From assembly GCA_010909725.1 (NCBI GenBank), contig JAACMV010000027.1, forward strand, positions 496,001 through 560,000: a stretch of DNA of 64,000 nucleotides, written 5' to 3'. Of the stretch, positions 48,882 to 58,600 are shown piece after piece. Origin of the DNA: Picochlorum sp. 'celeri'. Lineage: Eukaryota; Chlorophyta; Trebouxiophyceae. The notes under the pieces were generated by a model. The model worked only from the letters and a program-made list of their open reading frames with translations. It did not search any database and was not told where the DNA came from. The first letter of the stretch is position 1, and every line of letters begins with the position of its first letter. The position numbers were made by a program, and so were the translations under genes.

Positions 48882-51506
48882 TTAGGGTTCCTCTTTGATA
48901 TCTGTATGAATCTTTTTGCTCAATTCTTTGTCCAAGTCTGCCAGTTTTTCCTTGACTTTTGATTTTTTGGCAACCGCCATGTCTGTTTCTTCTGCAATAA
49001 CCTGTTCAAGAGATGCTGCATAGTCGCACTTTTCCCACAGACGTTGTAGCTGTACATCTGCCATATCTAAAATAGCAGTCTGCATTCCTTGGAATTTCTC
49101 ATGTGCAAGGTCTTGCGCTCTAATGGCGGCATTTTTAATGCCTTCAAAGCTTGCTTTGCGAAGAATGTCAATGTTCACACCAAATCTCATGCTCCTCTTT
49201 TTCTCTTTTGTGTCTGGAGATGCACCGTCCTGCGCTTCTTCTGATGTGAGAACTGTTTCCAGAGCTTGATGAGCAGCGATACTGGCAATCTCGGGACCAA
49301 TAACGTTGAGAAGGATGATGAGATTGCTGGTCAATGGGTTCAAATCCTTGGTGCCTTCAATATCACGGCTGTTGATTGGAGCTCTATAATATCGTTCTGG
49401 GATACTAGGAGTTCCATCAGAACCTAATGTAAGCGATGGAAAGTGTTCTTCAAGATCCAACGCAGCAGCAATGAGTGATTCTTCGATGGGAAACTCTAAA
49501 AACCGTTGGACACATTCTGCCTCGGATTTTCCACCGACTGCCTTGGCTATTTCCTTCCAATTATATAGCGTGGTATTGTTATGATTTTCTTTATGCTTAA
49601 AAATTGCTTCTAACAGCAAATAGTCGTCCTGTGGACTCCACGGCTTTCTTCCTGATGAGGTGGCAGCTGGTGTGTTGGAGTTTTGGCACCTGGTGAAATC
49701 CCTTGCTGATGTCCCAGGTGGAAACTCGCCATTATTGAACGCATCTGGGCATATGCATATTGATTCATCAGATTTGCATACATACCTATCCGAGGTGCAA
49801 TCTACCCATGGGCGCACGGCGCAAAAGACGCCCTTTTCCTGAGGAATGATTTGGCCCGTGGGAAGAATGTTTTGCCGGGACAGAGTACCATGCCGTAGCT
49901 TGCTCTTTGAACTTCTACCACCAGACACCCACGTGCTGAGAGCCCATTCCATTGACACTGGATGCTGTCGGACTTTAAGAGCTTCCATACCCGCATGATG
50001 TGACATGTCGTATTTCTTTCCTGGATGATATCCTGTACCGCCCAAATCAAAGTAGTTTATGATGCCCCACTTTTCTAAAAACTTGAAAATTTTCAATACA
50101 ATCAAAGCATCCATATGGAAGTTTGACGATACATCTCTGAATGATAATTTTCGTGTCGGATTTTGGCGGAACTGCGAGATGATTGCATTTCGAATGGTTA
50201 AATACTCTGGCCACCACAATCCTGAGAATTTCTTTCGAAATTCAAAGAATTCCCTCACTTCAATCTGATCAAGCTTCGACATATCAAACCAAGATGCAGC
50301 AAATGGAATGACATGTCTCTTCTCGTCAGTATCCTGCGCCTCCACTGTGCATGGTGGCCCCATCCATTGCTGTCGATATCCATGAGACAAATCAATCGTA
50401 GGTCCCTGCCCTTCAATGGCCTTTTTATTCACATGCACAACCTCTCTCTCAATCACACCTGCTGAAATCACACGCTTCGCTCCAGGAGCCACCTCGGCAG
50501 CAATTTCTGCCAATCGAATCTCCTTTTTCGTCTTTTTTCTCTGAGGACCCTCACCCATGTCCCCATGTCCAGTCTCACCTGCTCCCTTCCCCTGAGCTTG
50601 CTGCTCTCTCAGCTTCTTATTCATCTCGGCTGATTCTTCAGTCTCGTAGTCACCCTCATTCATCCATTCATTATATTTCTCACTATCTACCAACCAGCGC
50701 TCATACACCTGCCACGGCCTCGAATTCGGAGGAGGCTCATCCGGATCCACCTCCCCTGGAGCCGAGCCAACAGGAATCCATTCATTGTACGAATCGGGAA
50801 GGAACCACCAATGAATTCTCGCAAGATCACCATCCACTTCAATTGTCCGTAAATACTCTTCACCGTCCTCCTGCGCAATCGTCTCCGAATTCGGAAACAC
50901 AATATGAGTAATACCACTCTCCTTTTCAGACTGCGCCAACTGAGCACCCATCTTCACAACAATATTCCTCAATCGCGAAGACGAATCCGGCCGTAAACTC
51001 GGATGCATATACACCTTTGGATTCCTCATAAATCCACCACGTAAAAGCTCCTGCCTCACACGGGATATCAGCTCCATATTTTCCTTCCTATTCGCTGGAG
51101 ACATCCAGTCAATCCTTCTCTGCTTCTTCTGCTTCAAAGACCCCGCACATACTTTCGCTATCGCAGCCACAGCTCCTCCGGGACGAATATCTCTAAATAA
51201 ATTCGATGGAAGCTTCGGAAAAGGTTTACTGAGAGCATCTTTTCCGTAAGCAGACTCTAAAAACTGCTGCATTCCCCCAAGCAACACTGCCACACTCCTC
51301 TCGTCGTAGGAAAACTCGGTCACTGAACCTTTCAAGAACTCGACAACATCTTTCAACTTTTTCCTGTAGTCATCACGCTGAAATATCTCCATTTGGACCA
51401 CAGCATTTCTCTTTCCTACTCGTTCCACTCGCTGCTCCGGCCCAGATGGACCAGCAGTTTCCACCTGTTTCGAATCCATATCTATAAAGACAAATTTTCC
51501 ATGCAT
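48882..51506 (-). CDS. SWI3: SWI/SNF chromatin-remodelling subunit SMARCC/SWI3
   Basis: 874 residues, no intron. The N-terminal 270 residues (LPSNLFRDIRPGGAVAAIAKV, MRNPKVYMHPSL, ITHIVFPNS, IHWWFLPDSYNEWIP, RPWQVYERWLVDSEKYNEWMNEGDYE) match the BRCT/chromodomain-type module known from animal SMARCC proteins. The SWIRM domain begins near residue 398 (VIPFAASWFDMSKLDQIE). A Cys-rich ZZ-like stretch (CTSDRYVCKSDESICIC, ending SARDFTRCQ) precedes the SANT domain near 620 (KPWSPQDDYLLLEAIFKH, NWKEIAKAVGGKSEAECVQRFLEFPIEE). A C-terminal helical region would form the dimer. MDSKQVETAG at 51479 is an alternative start. It shares a 393-bp divergent promoter with the DGAT2-like gene. Confidence 0.93.
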   Translation of the reverse strand: MHGKFVFIDMDSKQVETAGPSGPEQRVERVGKRNAVVQMEIFQRDDYRKKLKDVVEFLKGSVTEFSYDERSVAVLLGGMQQFLESAYGKDALSKPFPKLPSNLFRDIRPGGAVAAIAKVCAGSLKQKKQRRIDWMSPANRKENMELISRVRQELLRGGFMRNPKVYMHPSLRPDSSSRLRNIVVKMGAQLAQSEKESGITHIVFPNSETIAQEDGEEYLRTIEVDGDLARIHWWFLPDSYNEWIPVGSAPGEVDPDEPPPNSRPWQVYERWLVDSEKYNEWMNEGDYETEESAEMNKKLREQQAQGKGAGETGHGDMGEGPQRKKTKKEIRLAEIAAEVAPGAKRVISAGVIEREVVHVNKKAIEGQGPTIDLSHGYRQQWMGPPCTVEAQDTDEKRHVIPFAASWFDMSKLDQIEVREFFEFRKKFSGLWWPEYLTIRNAIISQFRQNPTRKLSFRDVSSNFHMDALIVLKIFKFLEKWGIINYFDLGGTGYHPGKKYDMSHHAGMEALKVRQHPVSMEWALSTWVSGGRSSKSKLRHGTLSRQNILPTGQIIPQEKGVFCAVRPWVDCTSDRYVCKSDESICICPDAFNNGEFPPGTSARDFTRCQNSNTPAATSSGRKPWSPQDDYLLLEAIFKHKENHNNTTLYNWKEIAKAVGGKSEAECVQRFLEFPIEESLIAAALDLEEHFPSLTLGSDGTPSIPERYYRAPINSRDIEGTKDLNPLTSNLIILLNVIGPEIASIAAHQALETVLTSEEAQDGASPDTKEKKRSMRFGVNIDILRKASFEGIKNAAIRAQDLAHEKFQGMQTAILDMADVQLQRLWEKCDYAASLEQVIAEETDMAVAKKSKVKEKLADLDKELSKKIHTDIKEEP

Positions 51507-51899
51507 AGTGGAGGCTCATCGTCCTGCTATATCCTGGGATCGGAACATGACCAGAGATCTCCGTAAATAGAACACCAATCAGCCACGTGGCACATGTCTA
51601 ATATGACGCCAATGAACTCGGATATCGAGTATATCTTATATTTCAGCGATTTTGTAATAGGAGAAACAGATATGAGATCACACGTGACGTTTCGAGGGTG
51701 GGCCCAACATGACCGATCCACTCCTGACACGTGACTCTGATCTGTAGATGCTTTGAAGCTTTATTTAATGATATATGGGACATTATATAGGAGTTACGAG
51801 ATACTAGAGCCAGAGAACTGTTCGGGTTGAGTGGGTTGTGAGGTTTGACTTTCGTGTCTTTGTTCAGTAGAGAGAGAGTACACGTGTGTGGCATTGGCG
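51507..51899. promoter_or_regulatory. Divergent promoter SWI3 / DGAT2-like with four G-boxes
   Basis: CACGTG occurs four times in 393 bp: 51584, 51681, 51728 and 51881. The first is part of the palindrome GCCACGTGGC and the second is followed by ACGT. G-boxes bind bZIP and bHLH factors, including light- and stress-responsive ones in green plants. The two divergent genes may share this control. Confidence 0.55.
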
Positions 51900-54005
51900 A
51901 TGAATGAAAAAGTCCAGCTCTCTGTGGTGTGGCTGGTGTTTCTATGCTTGGTTCCTATTCTTCATGTGCTGGCGACGCTGTGTACGACACCAAAGCATGG
52001 GCCAGAGGGTGGTGTCAAAAGGGGGTTGACTGTGTTGAAAGCTGGGTTTCAATTTCCTTTTGCTGGTGGGCCTAGGACATTGGTGTTTCAGGCGTTGAGC
52101 TGGATCTTGCTCTGTATTAGTGTATTGATCGGGAAGGGGGCGATTCAGATTCCTTGCTGGGATGGATACTCACCAGAGGGGATTCCCCCCTGTGGGTTGT
52201 GGACAGATGATGATATCTTTAGCTTGCATGTATACAATGTCTTGGGTGCGATGGCTTTGTTCAGTGCACCAATGAGCGTGGCATTTATGGTAAAGTCTAT
52301 TCTGGTGTTTGACCCAAAATCTGCATCACATCGGAGAGGTATGACTGGTACCAGGGCCTGGTGGTGGAGGCAGTGGAAAGATGCACAGCAGACAATTGAA
52401 TGGGATGTGAGTTGCCTTCCTTCAAAGCTAACAGCATCGTATGTTGTTGTTATTCTTGGGTTGCTGTGGTCCTTGGTTGGCGTAGGGTTGCTGTTTGCTC
52501 AGCCTTTGCATGGTGGCTTGGGTACACCGTTGGGTACGGCGTGTTATATATTTTCTGTCATCTGCTTCATCCTATCAGCATTTACAATTCACGGATTGGG
52601 TGGATTGTTACGTCATACGTCCAAGGTGGATTCGGAGTCGGATGATATCTCGGGTAGCTTTCCTGTTGGGGATGCTCAGAGGTTGACAAGGAGCAGACAA
52701 GGCCAATGGAAGTTCTGGATGCCATTCAAGGGTGGAGCAATCTTTGTTGCTACTCAGGCGACTGGGTGGGTTTTAATGTCATCTGCGCTTGCGGTATTGT
52801 TCGTCATGATTGCGGTGGCAATCACCAGGACAGCAGAGTTTGCCCAGAATTTCATCTACTTCCAGATGCATTCCCTCACTATAACAGCGGGTGTCACTGC
52901 CCTTATTGCTGAATGTGTTCTAGCATTGTCCTTGTTATTTTTCAATGCAAGGAACCTGGTCAGAGGAAAGGAACCAATCAGTACTATATGGCACAGAGTA
53001 TCACTGGGTGCTCAACATATTCTTGTGATGAGTATTCTGTATATTCCCATGCACATCACGCTGGCTGTGATTGTTTCATCCTTCTTTATAGTACAACCAC
53101 TCACTGCTCTAGTACTATGGATTGGTATACTGCCGATTTACTACATGGCAACAGGTATTGGGTTTGCTGAGAAGACTGGTTCGCGAGAATGGCCTGCATT
53201 TCAAAAGTGGTTGGGAGGCGAGGCAGAGAGAGTATTACCCATGTGGTTTGGTAGTTTGAGCGTACAAGTGGAACAAGGTGCAACGTTTCACCCAGATCAA
53301 TCATACGTGTTTGGATATCTTCCGCATGGTTTGTATCCTTTGGGTGCTGCATATCTACCAATTCTACCATCTTTTAGAAAACTGTTTCCGGATATTAAAC
53401 CGGCCACGCTGTCAGCATCGATTGTATTTCAGCTTCCAGTACTTCGAGATTTGCTTTTATGGACTGGACTGCGCGAAGTGACAAGGTCGACGTTCAAAAG
53501 AACGCTTCGGGAGAGAAAGTCTCTCATTCTTGTTCCTGGAGGGCAAGCAGAGCTGGTGGAGACGCACAAATTCCCCCGACAATCATGGTTGAAAGCATCA
53601 AGTACGTCAGGTCACTGTGCATTTTATAGCGGACACAAGGGGTTTGTAAGGCTTGCATTACAGGAAGGAGCACATCTTGTCCCAATCATTGTGTTTGGAG
53701 AAGTCACCAGCCTAAGGAATTTTATTGATACACCACGGCTGCATAGGTGGACGTATAAAGTACTTGGATTTCCGTTGCCATATTTAATTGGTGGGAAGTT
53801 TGGTGTCTTGCCGTTTCCATCTCGGCACGGGTTGAAATTCATCATAGGAAGGCCCATAAAGCCACCACGCCTGCATGGTGAGCTTCCAACTGAGGAGCAG
53901 GTATCTCATTATCACGAGATCTTTTATAATAACGCGAGAGACCTTTGGAATGAACACAGAAAGAATTTTCCAGGATATGAAAATATCGAAGCAATTTTGG
54001 TATGA
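51900..54005 (+). CDS. DGAT2-family acyltransferase with large multi-pass N-terminal domain
   Basis: 701 residues, about twice the usual DGAT2 length, in one exon. Residues 1 to about 410 contain some eight hydrophobic spans (for example VVWLVFLCLVPILHVLATL, YVVVILGLLWSLVGVGLLFA, WVLMSSALAVLFVMIAVAI) that I cannot assign. From about 430 the DGAT2 domain begins: EWPAFQKWLGGEAERVLP, YVFGYLPHGLYPLGA near 473 (the H of PHG is the catalytic-type His), LILVPGGQAELVE near 546, GFVRLALQEGAHLVPIIVFGE, FIIGRPIKPPR. Such enzymes make triacylglycerol or wax esters at the ER from acyl-CoA. The first in-frame codon upstream of the ATG is a GTG four codons away and is disregarded. No splice sites are needed inside, so the fusion looks real. 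Confidence 0.85.
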   Translation: MNEKVQLSVVWLVFLCLVPILHVLATLCTTPKHGPEGGVKRGLTVLKAGFQFPFAGGPRTLVFQALSWILLCISVLIGKGAIQIPCWDGYSPEGIPPCGLWTDDDIFSLHVYNVLGAMALFSAPMSVAFMVKSILVFDPKSASHRRGMTGTRAWWWRQWKDAQQTIEWDVSCLPSKLTASYVVVILGLLWSLVGVGLLFAQPLHGGLGTPLGTACYIFSVICFILSAFTIHGLGGLLRHTSKVDSESDDISGSFPVGDAQRLTRSRQGQWKFWMPFKGGAIFVATQATGWVLMSSALAVLFVMIAVAITRTAEFAQNFIYFQMHSLTITAGVTALIAECVLALSLLFFNARNLVRGKEPISTIWHRVSLGAQHILVMSILYIPMHITLAVIVSSFFIVQPLTALVLWIGILPIYYMATGIGFAEKTGSREWPAFQKWLGGEAERVLPMWFGSLSVQVEQGATFHPDQSYVFGYLPHGLYPLGAAYLPILPSFRKLFPDIKPATLSASIVFQLPVLRDLLLWTGLREVTRSTFKRTLRERKSLILVPGGQAELVETHKFPRQSWLKASSTSGHCAFYSGHKGFVRLALQEGAHLVPIIVFGEVTSLRNFIDTPRLHRWTYKVLGFPLPYLIGGKFGVLPFPSRHGLKFIIGRPIKPPRLHGELPTEEQVSHYHEIFYNNARDLWNEHRKNFPGYENIEAILV

Positions 54006-54231
54006 ATATATTTTCCATGAAATTACAATCGAGGCATGATTCCTGATGGAGACACATGTCCAAGAACAGAATCCTTTCAGCGCCTCATACAGACTATATA
54101 TGTAACGATACCATATATCGACTTTTAATCATTACTGTATAGTACATACTCTCACCTTGTTGTTCTAGAGCCTCCGTATATACAAGTGAGTCAAAGGTTG
54201 ACAATTTTTAGGACGTCTTGTTGGTCAACAA

Positions 54232-54877
54232 ATGACACACACAGCTGTAAAGGAAACACGAGTACGTCGCATGCACACAGTATTGAGGATACATTTGCAT
54301 TAAAATTGTGTAAATTGCCATACAGGACTCTTATTTTTCCAGCCTTGTCCTTTCAGAGCTTCAAACAGTTTTTGACAGGATTCGAAGCTTTTCAACCACC
54401 ACTCCATGTCCATCTAAAATTGACCCGACATCGCTCCATGTCTTTTTGCGTAATATGAAATACAAGCCAAAGCCAGGAGAGGTCCAAGAAGCAATTTGGG
54501 AAATTGATGAAGATCATGATGGCAAGCTCTCATGGAAAGAATTTCATAGTGCATGTGAACGATGCATCTCTGACAATCAGGCAAGAGAACCACAGCAAGT
54601 GTACAACTATATTCTATTTGTGATCTTCTCACAATCATCAAATATTCTAGTAGAGAGTGATCTCCGAAGACTCCTTCACCTGCGATACGGCAAGGTACGG
54701 CTCCATTCACCACGAGAGCATCATATCGTTTCTCAACATGTGTACTGACACCTCACCTGCCGTGCAATGCAGGATCAAGTTGACTTTGCATTGACCAAGG
54801 GATTTGGTCAAGGACCGTACGATATATGCCTCGAGGAGTTCATCCGAGGAATGAACAGAATCCATCGGTCAATCTGA
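54232..54877 (+). CDS. EF-hand (calmodulin-like) protein
   Basis: Exons 54232-54261 (least certain), 54359-54694 and 54773-54877 give 156 residues. One canonical calcium loop is visible, DEDHDGKLSWKEF, preceded by FLRNMKYKPKPGEVQEAIWEI. The second half (PQQVYNYILFVIFSQSSNILVESDLRRLLHLRYGK) has the spacing of another EF pair, but the loop is degenerate. The pattern 'Y.P...EV...IWE.DED.DG...W.EF' followed by '..RYG' recalls a conserved calmodulin-like family found in many protists. Two W-box cores (54189 and 54223) lie just upstream. The stop is 3 bp from the CTF8 stop. Confidence 0.7.
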
Positions 54878-54880
54878 CAA

Positions 54881-55302
54881 CTAGTTTGGCTTGGATATCA
54901 AAGCTCTGGGACGCTGTTTAAACAGATACTTTTTGGTGACAAATCCAATCACTTGATATGATCTCGCCTGCTCTTGTGCCATGTCTTCTGACGTATTCTT
55001 TTGAATGATGGCAAATGGCTTCTTCAGCTTTTCCTCAGCCCCTTCCAATTGATGATAGCCAATAGTTAATACCAACCCCCCCTGCAAGACAAAATGCATT
55101 CATGGCTTCACCTTCGATCTGGGCGGATAGCGACTCTCTCAGTGAAACAAATACGCACTGTCTTTGATCTTGAAAATGATCCAACGTCATATCCACCCGT
55201 GTTGGGATCTCCATCTTTTCGAACAATTTCTCCTTGTAATTCGACCATGGCCCATTCGGGCGTTTCGTTCTCATTACCATGTGGATGGACAGGAATTATC
55301 AT
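54881..55302 (-). CDS. CTF8: Chromosome transmission fidelity protein 8 (CTF8)
   Basis: Small subunit of the alternative clamp loader (CTF18-RFC), acting in sister-chromatid cohesion and replication checkpoints. Exon 1 (55159-55302) encodes EWAMVELQGEIVRKDGD up to SFSRSKT; exon 2 (54881-55081) continues GGLVLTIGYHQLEG, then LKKPFAIIQK, YQVIGFVTKKYLFKQRPRALI. Total 114 residues, the normal size. The block order (WAMVELQGE, L.IG.H.LEG, L.KPFA...K, KYLFK.RP.P) matches CTF8. The acceptor sits before a run of six G's, where a frame error is possible, but the stated splice keeps the frame. The intron is 77 bp. Confidence 0.88.
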
Positions 55303-55631
55303 TATTATTATTCAATTAAAATTTTTGGGCATAAATTTTGGGAAATAAGGGCACTGGACGGTATGTATGGAACAACAAGGATTTGAATTCTTGTTGTTGG
55401 CGAGTTGTGGTTTCAGCCAGTTGAACCAACAACAAAATCCCTACCTGTTGTTGGTTTGAACCGACATCCTTTTCTCAAAGCGCCAAGATGGCGTGATTTT
55501 GCAAGCTGGAGAATCCCAATTGGCTCAAAAGGTATCGCTTCAAGTGCACTGTTGAGTTAGTCTTTGTTACAGTCTTTCAATAGTCAGGATTGGGAAAAAA
55601 TTTTGTGTTTGTTTTTTAAATATGTTTTGTT
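55303..55631. other. Intergenic stretch CTF8 / RPB1
   Basis: 329 bp with repeated TTGTTGTT and AACAACAA words (55375-55465) that can pair with one another. It holds the CTF8 promoter and RPB1 3' end. No gene seen. Confidence 0.4.
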
Positions 55632-58600
55632 TTACTTGCCTTCTGCACCTTTTGCAGTATCCTCAGTTGGACTGTATTCTGGATTGGTTGGGCTATATTG
55701 TGGAGATGATGGACTATATTCTGGGCTGGTCGGGCTGTACTGTGGGCTTGTTGGGCTGTACTGCGGACTTGTCGGGCTGTACTGCGGACTTGTCGGGCTG
55801 TATGCTGGACTTGTCGGACTGTAAGCTGGGCTCGTAGGACTGTATGCTGGACTCGTCGGGCTGTATGCCGGACTTGTTGGGCTATACGCCGGACTCGTCG
55901 GACTGTAAGCTGGACTCGTCGGGCTGTACGCTGGACTCGTTGGGCTGTATGCTGGACTTGTTGGACTGTATGCTGGACTCGTCGGACTGTATGCTGGACT
56001 TGTTGGGCTATACGCCGGACTCGTCGGACTGTATGCTGGACTCGTCGGACTATATGCCGGACTCGTTGGGCTGTATGCCGGGCTTGTCGGGCTATACGCC
56101 GGACTCGTCGGACTGTATGCTGGACTCGTTGGGCTATACGCCGGACTCGTTGGGCTGTATGCCGGGCTTGTCGGGCTATACGCCGGACTCGTCGGACTGT
56201 ACGCCGGGCTCGTCGGACTATATGCTGGACTCGTTGGGCTGTACGCCGGGCTTGTCGGACTATACGCCGGACTTGTTGGGCTATACCCAGGACTTGTCGG
56301 ACTATACATGCCACCGGGTGATGCTAATCCACCAGCAATAGGAGAGAATTGAACAGCATCATTGAACGGAGACATGGCAGTTGGCGACAAGAGCTGCGAA
56401 GGACTCATCAATCTTCCTGGGGTAGCCGCTCCTGGAGACCGCCCTGGAGTGGCTTGCCATGGCATTAAACCTGGGACCATTCCCTCAGCCATATATTCCG
56501 AGAAATCAACGACTTCTTGAGCGTTCATGACAGACTCATCGTCCACCAGCAAATCGAACGCTCCTGTTCCGACTGGACATAGAGCTCCAACAAGGATGTT
56601 CTCCGAGACACCAGTCATGGAATCACGTTCAGCATACGTTGCCGCCCTGAATAATACATCTACAGTCTCCTCAAAGGATGCCTGATGAATTGGACTTGTC
56701 TCATTCCTGTTGATTCCGTGTCTCGTAATAGCCAACAAGGATCCTCTAGAAGTCATCGAGTCCACAAGGGCAGCCAAGTGGCGATAATTCACATATGAGC
56801 CGTCAAATTCAATGACTCCCCTAAGCTCCTTCAAAAGGGCATTCCTTCCCGCCTCGATTCCTAACACGTTCACAACCTCTATGATATCGTTACTGACCGT
56901 TCTCGTGTGATCTACATCCGGGTGAGTCATTACTTCAATGAGGTTGACACCTTCAGTATCCAGGACCCATTCAGTATCATTGACAAATTCTCCCTTCAAT
57001 TCATCAAAAGTAGTCTTTTTGGCTTCACGCAAAAAGACTTTTCGAATATTGTCCACTCCTTGAAGAGCAACAAGACTAAGCAAACTGCCCTCCACCCTCT
57101 TGATGAAAGCGAGTTGCTCATCTTCACCCATCTCTCCACCAGGACCACCATATCTGCCCATACCATCCCCAGTCTTTGCGATTGGCTCATCATTAACCAC
57201 ACGGATGCGCAGAATCAATTTATCTGCATTATCATCATTGAATAGACAGTGCAATTCATCCGAGTACATGCTCCCAATCTTTTCGGCCACTTCACTGAGA
57301 AGCAGCTTTTTGTCCACCATCATATCTCTTGCCAACTCAATCCTGAGAAGCCATGGATAGAGCGTGTTGAGATCCACCTCGCCTTCATTTAGATCGTAGT
57401 AACTATCCACCCACTCCTTATCTTCTTCGATTACTGTTGTCCTAGGATCTGGATCATAGTATATTTCGGTGGCATGAGTTACTCGCCTGAGAGTTGTGTA
57501 CTCCAGCGAACATTGTACCGATTTTGCAGCTTCTTTGTCTCTAGCAGCTTCACCGAGCAAATAGACAGTCAAAGATGGCGTTCGAATATTCTTCGAGACG
57601 TTAATAATCTCAGTCAAGCGAGGAACACCCAATGTGACATTCTTTGCTGACACACCAGCAAAATGGAATGTGTTCAATGTCATTTGCGTTGTGGGTTCTC
57701 CAATACTTTGAGCTGCCACAGTTCCGACAGCCTCACCAGGCGATGCCAGGGAAGCCATAAACCTCTGCTCGATTTCCCTTGCTATCTCCTCAAATGCTCT
57801 TGAATTCAGTTTATATTCAGCGAGAACGCGTTTTGAAGCCATTGTGCACCGGAGGAAGGACATGAACAGCAAGGTAGCATTTGTTTGGGCCTCCCTGGAA
57901 AGAGCATCATCTCCGACCACCACTGTGAGCTTGGCACAAATATCTTTAATACGCTGTGCAACAATTAGAGGGTTAAGATCAGTGTATCCTACTTTGTATG
58001 GTTTGCAGCCATACTTTCTTTGCACAGTTTCAATCAGTCTCTTCAAGTTGACAGGAAGTTTGCAACCTGGATCACCATGTTTCATCACCTCCATTTGCAA
58101 TATTGCTTGATCTTTCTTCAACTGTTCATATTCTTCCTCAAGCAAAGATTTTCCATCAAAATCCATCTTCAATTTTTCCAAAATCTCACTCGAAATCCAC
58201 TCTGGAGTCCATCTCTCATCCTCCAAATTCCATTTGAATGTTTGATCAAACTTTTTCGGGCTAAACCGCAGATAATCGATTCTCTGGGATTCAATAGATG
58301 TACCTTCCATGCCATCCTCTCCGTACAAGAATTGAATAACCTCACCCAAGGCGTTCCTTACAGTGCCATCATAGCGCACCATCAAATCCTCCATAGCCTT
58401 CACTAACCTCCTTTGAATGTATCCTGTCGACGCAGTTTTCACTGCTGTATCAATCAAACCTTCTCTACCACCCATAGCGTGGAAGAAAAACTCTTGAGGA
58501 GTCAAGCCTCGCAGGTAGGAATTCTCAACAAACCCTCGACTTTCTGGCCCAAAGTCATCCTTTGTGAAATGTGGAAGGGTGCGCTGAGAAAATCCAAACG

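Noticed and set aside
55381..55465. GGTTTGAACC-like word suggesting a tRNA T-arm
   Set aside because: No acceptor stem, D-arm or anticodon stem could be folded; sequence is a TTGTTG repeat.
55616..56341. Long plus- and minus-strand open frames over the CTD region (Arg/Val-rich and Asp/Leu/Ser-rich)
   Set aside because: They are alternative readings of the 21-bp repeat; only the YSPTSPx frame makes biological sense.
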